Shown piece by piece: positions 18,006 to 26,637 of a stretch of 64,000 nt of DNA. Within the stretch, counting starts at the first letter, position 1. The number at the start of each line of letters is the position of its first letter. The position numbers were made by a program, and so were the translations under genes. The notes beneath the pieces were generated by a model that worked only from the letters and a program-made list of their open reading frames with translations, had not been told where the DNA came from and searched no databases. This DNA comes from Desulfobotulus pelophilus (GTDB lineage Bacteria > Desulfobacterota > Desulfobacteria > Desulfobacterales > ASO4-4), in assembly GCF_026155325.1 (NCBI RefSeq), contig NZ_JAPFPW010000007.1:62001-126000 (forward strand). The letters run 5' to 3'.

Positions 18006-19817
18006 TCAGACATCTATGGAAAGACAATGGTCAAAATGCCTGCGCCCTTTCAGCTGCTGGTGGCTGATCACAATCAAAATACCATCCTTCTGCCTGCTGC
18101 GAAGCATGGCAAGAAGCTGGTCTGCTGTGGAGCTGTCCAGTCCTTCAAAGGGTTCGTCCAGAACAAGAATGGGCGTTTCCATCAACAGCAGCCGTACAAG
18201 GGCCAGCCGCCGTGCCTGTCCGCCGGAGACCCCCGTTCCATAATCCCCCAGCTGGGTATCCAGACCATCGGGCAGCTGCCGGGCCCAGTCGCCCAGCCCC
18301 ACAGCATCCAGAAGGTCGAACAGCTCATCCTCTCGGGCCAGAGGTTTTGCCAGACAAAGATTTTCCCTCAATGACATGGGGAAAAGATGCACGTCCTGAT
18401 CCAGAAGCCCCACACAACGACGGAGACAACGTTCTTCCACATCCTCCATGGGGACGCCATTCACCCGGATGGCTCCTCCCATGGGGCGCAACCAGCCAGT
18501 CATCATCAGGGCCAGAGTTGATTTACCGCAGCCCGAAGGGCCTTCCATCCACAAAGTCCCGCCTTTCTGCAGCAAAACAGAAACATCCCTGGGCCCTGTA
18601 ACGGCATTCTGCTGACGGCCGCTGATGCCCTCAAGGGATAAAGAAGGGGCTCCGGAAAGAACAGTGACTTTCCTTTTTTCTTCCTGTTCTCCCTGCACCG
18701 CTTCCAGAAGCCGGTCCCGGGCTCCAAGGGTAAAACCAAGGGCCTGAAACGTTGTGGATAAGGGTAAAAGAACTTCCACAAACCCGAGCATGACACACAC
18801 AAGACCGACCAGCACTGCCGCAGAAAAATGGTCTTCCTGGACAGCCCTGCCTCCATACAGGAGAACCATCCACAGGGCGGCGGAAAGGGAAAGAAAAATA
18901 AAAAACTGAGCAGCCACTCCCAGGCTCTGCAGGTGCCACTGGTTCTTAAGAATATCCTGATCCATGGAGGCAATGGCCTTACGCCTTGCCAGAAAGGCTC
19001 CTGTCGTACGAAGGGTGATAAGACCAGCCATAGTTTCCAGAACGAACTGTCTGCGCCTTCCCGCCATAGCCGTATGGGAACGGCTGAGCCGAAGTACTGG
19101 AGGCAGGATCAGCAATGGCAGCAAACCACACAGAGAAAGCATAAAACAAATAAACAGCACGGAAAGAACAGGAAAGATCCAGAAAAGTACGGCCCCGTAA
19201 AGCAGGCAAAGCCCCGCGGCCCAAATCCATGGAGAAAGCGCCCGCAGAGGCCACTGATCCAGAAGGTCAATATCCGCCAGCATGCGTTGCATAAGATCAC
19301 CGCTGCCAAAGCCCGCCATACGAAAACGGTTCATCATGGAAAGACCGTCAAAAAGCCAGATTCGCAGGCGCTGCAGAAGACGCAGTACCCCATCATGGGA
19401 TACAATGCGCTCTCCGTACAGGGCAAGCGTCCGGGTAATGGCAAGGAGCCGTATAAAGGCTGCAGGCTGCAGATAATTGAAGCTGTGCAGGGTAACAAGA
19501 GACAGCCCCGCCACTCCCGCAGCGGTGATAAACCAGCCGGAAACGGCAAGCAACAGCACGGCTGCCCCCAACCCCAGTGCACCCAGCACCAGCCCCGCCC
19601 ATCCCATGGACCCCTGCAGAAAAAACAGAGAACGCAGAGGAAGATCTTTCTTGCCTGAATCGTCCCGAAACAACCCCGACTTTTTTGGCAGCACGTCCTT
19701 TTTGATTTCCACAGTCTCTTTTCCCTGATACAGGCCTGTGCCTGCCTGCTTGGCCCCTGGCGGCAGGTCTTGACCAGAACTCTCCATATGATAGTCATTT
19801 AGCGGATATAAACCCAC
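18006..19817 (-). CDS. cydC: CydC subunit of the CydDC thiol/heme ABC exporter
   Basis: Up to 603 residues: a six-helix exporter domain with CydC hallmarks (AVSGWFITAAGVAGLSLVTL, ALYGERIVSHDGVLRLLQRL, DLMQRMLADIDLLDQWPLRA). The C-terminal ATPase has Walker A GPSGCGKSTLALMM, signature VSGGQARRLALVRLLL and Walker B ILVLDEPFEG. CydDC exports cysteine/glutathione-type thiols to the periplasm and is needed for assembly of bd oxidase and c-type cytochromes. The start is uncertain: GTG at 19817, ATG at 19787, or later, because about 60 charged residues precede the first helix. Its partner cydD lies about 9 kb away. Confidence 0.9.
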   Translation of the reverse strand: MGLYPLNDYHMESSGQDLPPGAKQAGTGLYQGKETVEIKKDVLPKKSGLFRDDSGKKDLPLRSLFFLQGSMGWAGLVLGALGLGAAVLLLAVSGWFITAAGVAGLSLVTLHSFNYLQPAAFIRLLAITRTLALYGERIVSHDGVLRLLQRLRIWLFDGLSMMNRFRMAGFGSGDLMQRMLADIDLLDQWPLRALSPWIWAAGLCLLYGAVLFWIFPVLSVLFICFMLSLCGLLPLLILPPVLRLSRSHTAMAGRRRQFVLETMAGLITLRTTGAFLARRKAIASMDQDILKNQWHLQSLGVAAQFFIFLSLSAALWMVLLYGGRAVQEDHFSAAVLVGLVCVMLGFVEVLLPLSTTFQALGFTLGARDRLLEAVQGEQEEKRKVTVLSGAPSLSLEGISGRQQNAVTGPRDVSVLLQKGGTLWMEGPSGCGKSTLALMMTGWLRPMGGAIRVNGVPMEDVEERCLRRCVGLLDQDVHLFPMSLRENLCLAKPLAREDELFDLLDAVGLGDWARQLPDGLDTQLGDYGTGVSGGQARRLALVRLLLMETPILVLDEPFEGLDSSTADQLLAMLRSRQKDGILIVISHQQLKGRRHFDHCLSIDV

Positions 19818-20107
19818 AAACGGACGCCCCTTTCCGACTGTTCCGCAGACATCCGGAAAATAGCATGATAGTATTCTTTTCCTGCTATCCGGTCATGCTT
19901 TTTCCGATCTTTTCCCACTCATTGCAGGGAGAGGACAGGGCTTGTCAGGCCAGAGACAGGAGAAAAACCCCGAATCCGGGCACATTCACCCGATTCATGA
20001 CAGAAACGGGTATGAAACAAAGCCATCTCTGGCCCCTTTCCTGCAGCAGGAGTAAAAACCGTAGCGGCCTTTATGAACCTGCCAGTGCAAACGAAGGAAA
20101 AGTCCTT

Positions 20108-22087
20108 ATGAAAGCATTCAGTCCCATGCAGCGTTTCCGTTATTTTCTGGAACGCCTTTTCATCCGCGGCACTCCCTGGCAGTTTCTGGTCATGGCCACC
20201 CTCATCGGACTTATATCCATTTTAGGCGGAATCCTTGTGTATGGATCCGGTGAACCGGGAACGGGAATAGAAGACGAAATCTGGTGGGCTTTTCTGCGGC
20301 TTACGGATCCGGGTTATCTGGGAGATGATGAGGGCATATGGCGACGTACGGTTTCCACCGTGCTGACAGTCAGCGGCTATGTTCTGTTTCTGGGTGCTCT
20401 GGTCGCCATTCTGACCCAGTGGCTGGGCCGTCATATGCGCTCCCTTGAAAGGGGACTGAGCCCTGTGAATATAAACCACCATATTGTTATTCTGGGATGG
20501 ACGGACCGGACCCTCCCCCTTCTCCGCGAGCTATGGCTTGCCGAAGGCAGAGTTCGGCGTTTTCTGTCCCGGTCCGGTGGCAGTGGACGCCTGCGTCTGG
20601 TTGTGCTGGCGGAGGATCTCAGGCCGGAGCTTGCCCAGGAGCTGCGCTCTGACGCCATTCTGGGCAAGCACTTCAATTCCGTCATTCTCCGGTCGGGTTC
20701 CGCACTCAACAATGAGCACCTCCATCGCGCCGCATGCCTGAATGCAGCGGCAGTCATTGTTCCTGCGAGAACCTTTGCCTATACAGGGGCTGTATCCTCG
20801 GACGTGGAAGTCATCAAAATTCTCCTGGCCCTGAACAGTCAGGCGGCAACGGCAGGGGCTGCCCTTCCCTATGTGGTCACAGAAATTCAGGAGCCGGACA
20901 AGGTACACATTGCCCGCCGGGCTTTTCACGGTCCCATGGAAGTGGTGGCCGGAGATTCCTTCATCAGCAAAATCATGATCCAGACAGTGAGACACCCTGG
21001 CTTATCCCATGTCTGTCTGGAACTGTTCCACCATGGCATCGGCCAGAATCTGTATATTCACCAGAATCCGGACCTGGATGGCTCCACCATTGACCGAATC
21101 CGGGAGGGCTTCCCTAAAGCCTGTCTCTGCGGCCTTGTACGGGAAAAAAACGGGGATTTTTCCGCCATACTGTCGCCACCGGGCCATCTCATACTGCAAC
21201 CGGGAGACAGTCTTGTGATGCTGGCAAAGGATTTCGATGCCGCACGGGAATACCGCCAGCCCTGTGCGCCCCTCCATGCCAAAGAAAACACCGGGCAGAC
21301 ACCGGTTTCCATTCCCGTCCATACAGGCCATAAAAAAGCCATCCTCATTGCCGGATGGAGCCAGAAAGTTCCCGAACTCCTTCGGGAACTTGTTTCCCAT
21401 GGCGATATGATCCAGCAGGTTACCATCTTCTCTTCCCGCCCTGTGGAAGAGCGGGTTTGTGCCATCCTGGATGCGGAAACGGGAATCGCGAACCATTTTC
21501 TGCACCATATCACAGGGGAGGTTACCAGCGAAGAAGCATGGTGCGCCATGGATCTCAGGCTCTTTGACACGATTGTTCTGCTCAGCAGCGACCGGCTGGC
21601 CTCCGGTGAGGAAGCCGATGCCCGCACCATTGTGGGCTACCTTCAGCTGGAAGCCCTTCTGGAGACCATGGAGAACAGGCCGCAGATTCTGCTGGAACTC
21701 TCCGATCCCAATAACAGACGCCTTCTCGGCCACCGGAAAGGAGAAGCCATCATCAGCCCCCTGCTTCTCGGCCATCTGCTGGTCCATGTGGCTCTCCGAA
21801 GGGAAATGCTCACCGTTCTCCACCAGCTATTCCGTGCAGGCGGACCGGAAATCACCTTCCGCAGCCCTGCTGAGTATGGTCTTACACAGGCTAAGCTATC
21901 CTTTGCCGATCTCTGCCGCAGGGCATGGGAGAAAGGGGAAACTCTGCTGGGCCTCTCCTGCTCCGGAGCCGGAGAAAATCCAACCCGGAGCCTCTGTCTC
22001 AATCCTGCACACAATGCCATTATAGAACTGAAAAAAGGGGATTGCCTGGTGGTGATTGCAGGCCAGAACCCTTCTCTACAAAAATAA
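20108..22087 (+). CDS. CASTOR/POLLUX-type ion channel with TrkA-like domains
   Basis: About 659 residues from the ATG at 20108 (AAGGAAAA upstream). Two membrane helices (about 26-46 and 80-100) flank the loop WWAFLRLTDPGYLGDD, which resembles the selectivity region of CASTOR/POLLUX channels. The remaining 500 residues are two RCK-like Rossmann modules, the first beginning HIVILGWTDRTLPLLREL and the second KAILIAGWSQKVPELLREL. Plant CASTOR is a nuclear K+/Ca2+ channel; bacterial homologues are little studied. It is divergent from cydC with a 290-bp shared upstream region. Confidence 0.8.
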   Translation: MKAFSPMQRFRYFLERLFIRGTPWQFLVMATLIGLISILGGILVYGSGEPGTGIEDEIWWAFLRLTDPGYLGDDEGIWRRTVSTVLTVSGYVLFLGALVAILTQWLGRHMRSLERGLSPVNINHHIVILGWTDRTLPLLRELWLAEGRVRRFLSRSGGSGRLRLVVLAEDLRPELAQELRSDAILGKHFNSVILRSGSALNNEHLHRAACLNAAAVIVPARTFAYTGAVSSDVEVIKILLALNSQAATAGAALPYVVTEIQEPDKVHIARRAFHGPMEVVAGDSFISKIMIQTVRHPGLSHVCLELFHHGIGQNLYIHQNPDLDGSTIDRIREGFPKACLCGLVREKNGDFSAILSPPGHLILQPGDSLVMLAKDFDAAREYRQPCAPLHAKENTGQTPVSIPVHTGHKKAILIAGWSQKVPELLRELVSHGDMIQQVTIFSSRPVEERVCAILDAETGIANHFLHHITGEVTSEEAWCAMDLRLFDTIVLLSSDRLASGEEADARTIVGYLQLEALLETMENRPQILLELSDPNNRRLLGHRKGEAIISPLLLGHLLVHVALRREMLTVLHQLFRAGGPEITFRSPAEYGLTQAKLSFADLCRRAWEKGETLLGLSCSGAGENPTRSLCLNPAHNAIIELKKGDCLVVIAGQNPSLQK

Positions 22088-22094
22088 TCAACAA

Positions 22095-22197
22095 AACCGG
22101 GCCCCTACCCTACCGGTTCTGTGCCTCTGTTCGTGGATGGCAGCACACTCAATGGGGAAGAAAACCCCATCCAGACTTTCTGGCTCGCCAGAAGTCT
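22095..22197 (+). promoter_or_regulatory. Structured leader upstream of the aldehyde oxidoreductase gene (riboswitch candidate)
   Basis: Four successive hairpins are visible: AACCGG/CCGGTT (22095-22118), GTGC/GCAC or the alternative TGCC/GGCA (22121-22146), ATGGGG/CCCCAT (22152-22170), and AGACTT-T-CTGG/CCAGAAGTCT (22173-22197) with a CTCG loop. They lie 60-165 bp before the start of a tungstopterin enzyme gene. That would suit a molybdenum/tungsten cofactor riboswitch, but I cannot match a riboswitch consensus from memory. Confidence 0.4.
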
Positions 22198-22259
22198 GAT
22201 ATTGTAAGGAATATACTTGGTACGAAGACAACTTCAAGACTCAAAAAAAGGAAAAAATC

Positions 22260-24206
22260 ATGAAAGGCTGGTGTGGCCGCATACTGAACGTGAACCTAAG
22301 CCGCGGGACCCTTGAGCCCGCCGAACTGAACCCGGCAGATGCCGAACTCTTTATCGGTGGCCGGGGTTTAAACGACAAAGTTCTTTTTGATCGCATCCCT
22401 CCGGGCACCGACCCCCTTGGCCCGGAAAACGTCATCTGCTTTGCTCCCGGCCCCCTTTCCGGCACGGTTCTCGGACTCACCAGCCGTGTCGAGGTCAGCA
22501 CCCTGTCTCCTTACAGCGGCATTCTGGGAGACGGCAATGCGGGCGAAAGGCTGGCCCATGTCATGAAACTTGCCGGATGGGATCAGATCAATATCACAGG
22601 CCGATGTGAAAACCCCTCCTATCTGTATATCCATGAAGATGAGATTTCCCTGATTCCCTGCCCGGAGCACTGGGGCACGGATACCTGGGAATTTACCGAT
22701 GCCATGCGCAACACCCACAACAGGGATATCAGTGTAGCCTGCATTGGTCAGGCAGGAGAATGTCTGGTTCGTTTTGCCTCTGTGATTGTGGATAAATACG
22801 CATCCGCCGCCAGAGGTGCCGGGGCTGTCATGGGCTCCAAAAACCTTAAAGGTATCGTGGTCCGGGGAAACAGAAAGGTGAAACTGGCCGATCCTGAAAC
22901 CTTTAAAGCCCTTGCGAAGGAAGACAGAAATTTCTTTAAAACAGATCCCTTTCAAAAGGGCGTTGCCTCCTGCATAGGTTCCCACCACGGCATCCTCAAC
23001 TGGTTTCCGGGCTACCGGAATTATGAAGACTTCTGGGACAGAAGCAAGATCCCTGCAGCCATTCAGCCCGAAGCCTTCAAGGAATATGAGGTCCGTCGTA
23101 CGGGCTGCCGGAACTGTACGGTGCAGTGTAAAAACCGTTTTGAAATCCCCAAAGGACGCCGAGCCGGAGAGCAGGGCGAAGCCATGGAATATGAATGCGT
23201 TTTCTGCCTCGGCACCAACTGCGGCATCACCGATCCTGTGGTGATCATGGAAATGGAAAACCTCTGCGACCGCTATGGCATGGATATTATTGCGGCAGGC
23301 AACACCATAGCCATGGTCAAGGACCTTTTCCATATGGGCGATATCACCCTTGAAGATACGGGGGGACTGGATCTGTCATGGGAAAATGCCGACGATCAGG
23401 TGGAGCTGCTGCACCGAACGGCCCTGCGACAGGGGTTCGGCAACATTGTGGCGGAAGGCCTTTACCTTGGCGCAAAGATTCTGGGAAAAAGGGCCATGGA
23501 TGTCTGTTACCACGTGAAAGGCCTTTCCAGAGGCCCTTATAAATCGGGCATGTTTGCCCTGGCCCACGCCACCAGCACCCGAGGTGCCGACCATCTCAGG
23601 GGACGGAGCTGGGCCTATGGAGAAAATGACGGCGATCTTTTTTCTAAACTGAAAAGCGAAGGCCGTCTTCCCGCAGACATGGCTGATAACCCCGTATCCG
23701 CCCTTATCGTCTCCGAAAGGGCCTGTACCCTTGCGGACTGCATCGGCCGATGCAAGGGTGCTGTCAACTCCTGGAGCTGTGCAGTCCCCCTTGTAAACCA
23801 GTACCCTCTCATGGAAGGGCTGGCCCGGCTCATGACCGCCGCCACAGGCATTCCCTATACGGAAGAACGCCTTGCCGAAACCGCAGACCGGGTCTATCTT
23901 CTGGAAAAGGCCTTGAATGCCCGCTTCGGAACCCGCAGGCAGGATGACAGGCTGGTATTGCACAAAGATCTTCTGGGAACAGAGGAGGCTGCCAAAGAGC
24001 AGGAAAAGCACGAAGCCATGCTCACCGCCTATTATGAAGCGTCCGGTCAGGATGTGGTAACGGGGATTCCCACACGCAGAAAACTGGAAAAGCTGAAGCT
24101 GGGCTTTGTGGCCAATACCCTTGAAAAAGAACTGCCCCTTGATCCATGGGACGGCCCGAAACCATGGCCCCTGGATGTCTACCCGTCAGGGGAAAAAAGG
24201 GTATAG
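22260..24206 (+). CDS. Aldehyde:ferredoxin oxidoreductase family protein (tungstopterin)
   Basis: 648 residues, normal for the family. N-terminal AOR domain: MKGWCGRILNVNLSRGTLE, GGRGLNDKVLFDRIPPGTDP, and YASAARGAGAVMGSKNLKGI at the pterin site. The [4Fe-4S] cluster ligands appear as RRTGCRNCTVQCKNRFE, with a fourth cysteine probably in ACTLADCIGRCKG. The enzyme couples aldehyde/carboxylate interconversion to ferredoxin; which aldehyde is not evident. An AAAAAAGG site precedes the ATG. It heads the strand shared with the HydS operon, but 328 bp of unexplained sequence separates them, so co-transcription is uncertain. Confidence 0.92.
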   Translation: MKGWCGRILNVNLSRGTLEPAELNPADAELFIGGRGLNDKVLFDRIPPGTDPLGPENVICFAPGPLSGTVLGLTSRVEVSTLSPYSGILGDGNAGERLAHVMKLAGWDQINITGRCENPSYLYIHEDEISLIPCPEHWGTDTWEFTDAMRNTHNRDISVACIGQAGECLVRFASVIVDKYASAARGAGAVMGSKNLKGIVVRGNRKVKLADPETFKALAKEDRNFFKTDPFQKGVASCIGSHHGILNWFPGYRNYEDFWDRSKIPAAIQPEAFKEYEVRRTGCRNCTVQCKNRFEIPKGRRAGEQGEAMEYECVFCLGTNCGITDPVVIMEMENLCDRYGMDIIAAGNTIAMVKDLFHMGDITLEDTGGLDLSWENADDQVELLHRTALRQGFGNIVAEGLYLGAKILGKRAMDVCYHVKGLSRGPYKSGMFALAHATSTRGADHLRGRSWAYGENDGDLFSKLKSEGRLPADMADNPVSALIVSERACTLADCIGRCKGAVNSWSCAVPLVNQYPLMEGLARLMTAATGIPYTEERLAETADRVYLLEKALNARFGTRRQDDRLVLHKDLLGTEEAAKEQEKHEAMLTAYYEASGQDVVTGIPTRRKLEKLKLGFVANTLEKELPLDPWDGPKPWPLDVYPSGEKRV

Positions 24207-24534
24207 TTTTTATAATTTCTGAGTAACCACAAGTTACTTAAGGATAAAACGCGCTGCGTGCCGTGCGTTGCTATTCAGTACAACCATCGTTTGGTAAGAG
24301 CCATACTTGTCAAGCAGGTTCATGGGCACCCAGGCTGTTTGTTCGTGACTCAATCCGGCACTCAAGCTGAAAACCGCAAGCCCCTTTACGGGAGCAAAAA
24401 TGTTTAAGGATCTTGAGTACCGGAATACGAAACAATTGTAACGTCACTTACAAACGGCAGGGCACCTTACACCATAACTAAGTTGCTGAAATTGCAATGC
24501 TGAAATGTAAAAAAATAATGCACACCGAAAGGAC
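24207..24534 (+). other. Intergenic region of unknown content
   Basis: No gene is visible in these 328 bp. The region starts with a palindrome GTAAC-CACAA-GTTAC (24223-24237), then GC-rich stretches mixed with A/T-rich ones, and ends close to the ribosome site AAAGGA of the next gene. It could hold a promoter, an untranslated RNA or a decayed element; nothing decides between these. Confidence 0.4.
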
Positions 24535-24816
24535 ATGCATTTACCAATGGACAATCCTGTAAAACCTGTTCAAACCCTCACCATCTGCATGGGCAGTTCC
24601 TGCTTTTCCAAGGGGAATAATCTCAATGCCGCGGCCATCGAAGCCTTTATCCAAAAAAACAGGCTCACGGAGTCCCTTACGGTACAGGGCTGCCTCTGCG
24701 AGCAGCACTGCAAAAACGGCCCCAACATCACCATTGACGGCGAACTGATTCAGGGGGTTCAGCCGGGAATGATCCATGATCTTCTGGCCCATAAAATCAG
24801 GCGGCAAAAATCATGA
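24535..24816 (+). CDS. Thioredoxin-like [2Fe-2S] ferredoxin subunit (NuoE/HymA type)
   Basis: 93 residues. The four cluster cysteines are visible as ICMGSSCFSKG and later VQGCLCEQHCKNGPNI, the NuoE/HoxE pattern in which a thioredoxin fold carries one [2Fe-2S] cluster. It ends in GVQPGMIHDLLAHK, as such proteins do. The stop overlaps the start of the HydS gene (ATGA), so it is probably the electron-transfer partner of the hydrogenase-like protein. An in-frame ATG at 24547 is an alternative start. Confidence 0.85.
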   Translation: MHLPMDNPVKPVQTLTICMGSSCFSKGNNLNAAAIEAFIQKNRLTESLTVQGCLCEQHCKNGPNITIDGELIQGVQPGMIHDLLAHKIRRQKS

Positions 24817-26637
24817 CTCGAATCAAAAGCCCCATCTATACGGAAAAAACCCGCTGTCAGGACTGCTATAAGTGTATCCGGGAATGTCCTGTCAAAGCCA
24901 TTCGTGTGGAAAAGGGGCACGCCATCATCATTCCGGACCAGTGCGTACTATGCGGTCACTGTGTTGTGGCCTGTCCTGCCCAGGCCAAAAAAGTAAGGGA
25001 TGACCTGGCGCAGGCACGCCAGATCCTGAAGCTGAAACCAAAAGTAATTGTATCCCTTGCGCCTTCCTTTGCCGCTGTCTATCCGGACATCGAACCGGGT
25101 CAGCTGATCGCGGCCATCAAGTCTCTGGGTTTTTACGGAGTTTCCGAAACCGGTATCGGTGCAGATCTGGTATCCGCCAAAATTGCTCAGGATCTCTCGA
25201 TGGCCGAGAACAGTTCTGAGACGGATCCGCGGGACCATATGGAAAGGCTCTATGGATATCGGGTGCAGTTCCGGTCACAGGAATCCACAACAGGACCACA
25301 GCCCTTTCATCAGCCAAAACTCTTTTTATCATCGGCCTGTCCTGTGGTTGTGGAATTCATCAAACACTACATGCCGGAACTCAGCCCCTGTATTACGGAC
25401 TGTGCCTCCCCCCTGCTGGCCCATGCCAGATATCTGAAAGAAAAGTACGGAAAAGAAACAGGCATTGTATTTATCGGCCCCTGCATCGCCAAAAAAAAGG
25501 GAAGCGGATACCTGGGATGCTGTGGATGCCGCCATTTCTTTTACGGACTTAAACCGCTGGTTTGAAGATGAAGGCATCCGTCCGGCTGATCATAAGGCCG
25601 CCAAAAATACCTTTATTCCTGTCAAGGCAGCCAAAGGCAGCCTGTATCCCATTGAAGGGGGCATGATTGCCTCCATCCGGAAGTATGCTCCCCTCCGGAA
25701 TGTGCACATGATGAGTGTCACAGGACTGAAAGAGATACGCAAAACCCTTGAAGGCATAAAGCCTTCTGAGCTTTCCGCTCCTCTCTTCATGGAACTTCTT
25801 TCCTGTCCCGGAGGCTGCATCAACGGACCGGGAGTCTGTGACGATACCCAAAGGGCTTTCCGGAGAATCCGCCTTCTCGAATATGCCCTGAAGGCCAGAA
25901 ATACCCTTACGGAAAAACTGCCCGACATGCACGGTACCCTTCCGGTGGAAAGACATCTCCCCATCGAACATTCCGAGGAAACAATTCAGGCCGCCCTCCG
26001 TCAGATAGGCAAGCGAACCGTTCAGGATGCCCTGAACTGCGGAAGCTGCGGTTACGACACGTGCAAAGCCTTTGCCATTGCCATGCTGGAAGACAGAGCC
26101 GAAAAAACCATGTGTCTTTCCTACATGAAAACCCTTGCCCAGACCAAAGCCAATGGCCTCATCAGGGCCATTCCGGCAGGGGTTGTCATCTGCGACAATC
26201 AGTTAAAGATCATTGAGTGCAACCGCTACTTTGCCAGAATGATGGGAGAAGACGTACTGTCCATGTTTGAAGTACGGCCGGGCATGGAAGGAGCCAGCCT
26301 TGAAAAAGTCACCCCTCTGGCCCGTTACTTCAAGGATGTCATCAGCCTCAACGGACTGGACCTTATCAACAGAGACGTGCGTGAAGAAAATAACATTTTC
26401 CACCTAACTATTTTTTCCATTGAAAAAGGAGAAAGCGCCTGCGGGGTACTGCAGGATGTGACAGCTCCCCAGATTCAAAAATCCAGGGTGATTGATGAAA
26501 CAAGACGGGTCATCAATAAAAACCTGAAACTGGTTCAGAAAATTGCCTTTCTCCTTGGTGAGAATGCCGCTGAAACAGAGGCCATACTGAACTCTGTGAT
26601 AGAATCCTTTTCAGGAGATGAGGACAGGGACGCATGA
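24813..26637 (+). CDS. hydS: HydS-like sensory [FeFe]-hydrogenase with PAS domain, interrupted by an apparent frameshift
   Basis: Two overlapping frames (24813-25565 and about 25491-26637) together encode about 607 residues. Order: two [4Fe-4S] motifs (C15, C18, C21, C25 and C44, C47, C50, C54), H-cluster domain, a four-cysteine FeS domain (LNCGSCGYDTC, later MC), then PAS (AIPAGVVICDNQLKIIECNR). H-cluster cysteines: SSACP (C176), IGPCIAKK (C224), and LSCPGGCINGPG. The proton-relay Cys of the usual TSCCP motif is Ala, as described for Thermotoga HydS. The frame is lost at eight A (25491-25498), where removing one A restores IAKKREADTWDA. This may be real mutation, transcript slippage or sequencing error. 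Start and stop overlap the neighbouring genes by ATGA. Confidence 0.85.

Noticed and set aside
24207-24534. Group II intron or IS remnant
   Set aside because: No reverse transcriptase or transposase fragment and no terminal repeats could be identified, so I list it only as unexplained.
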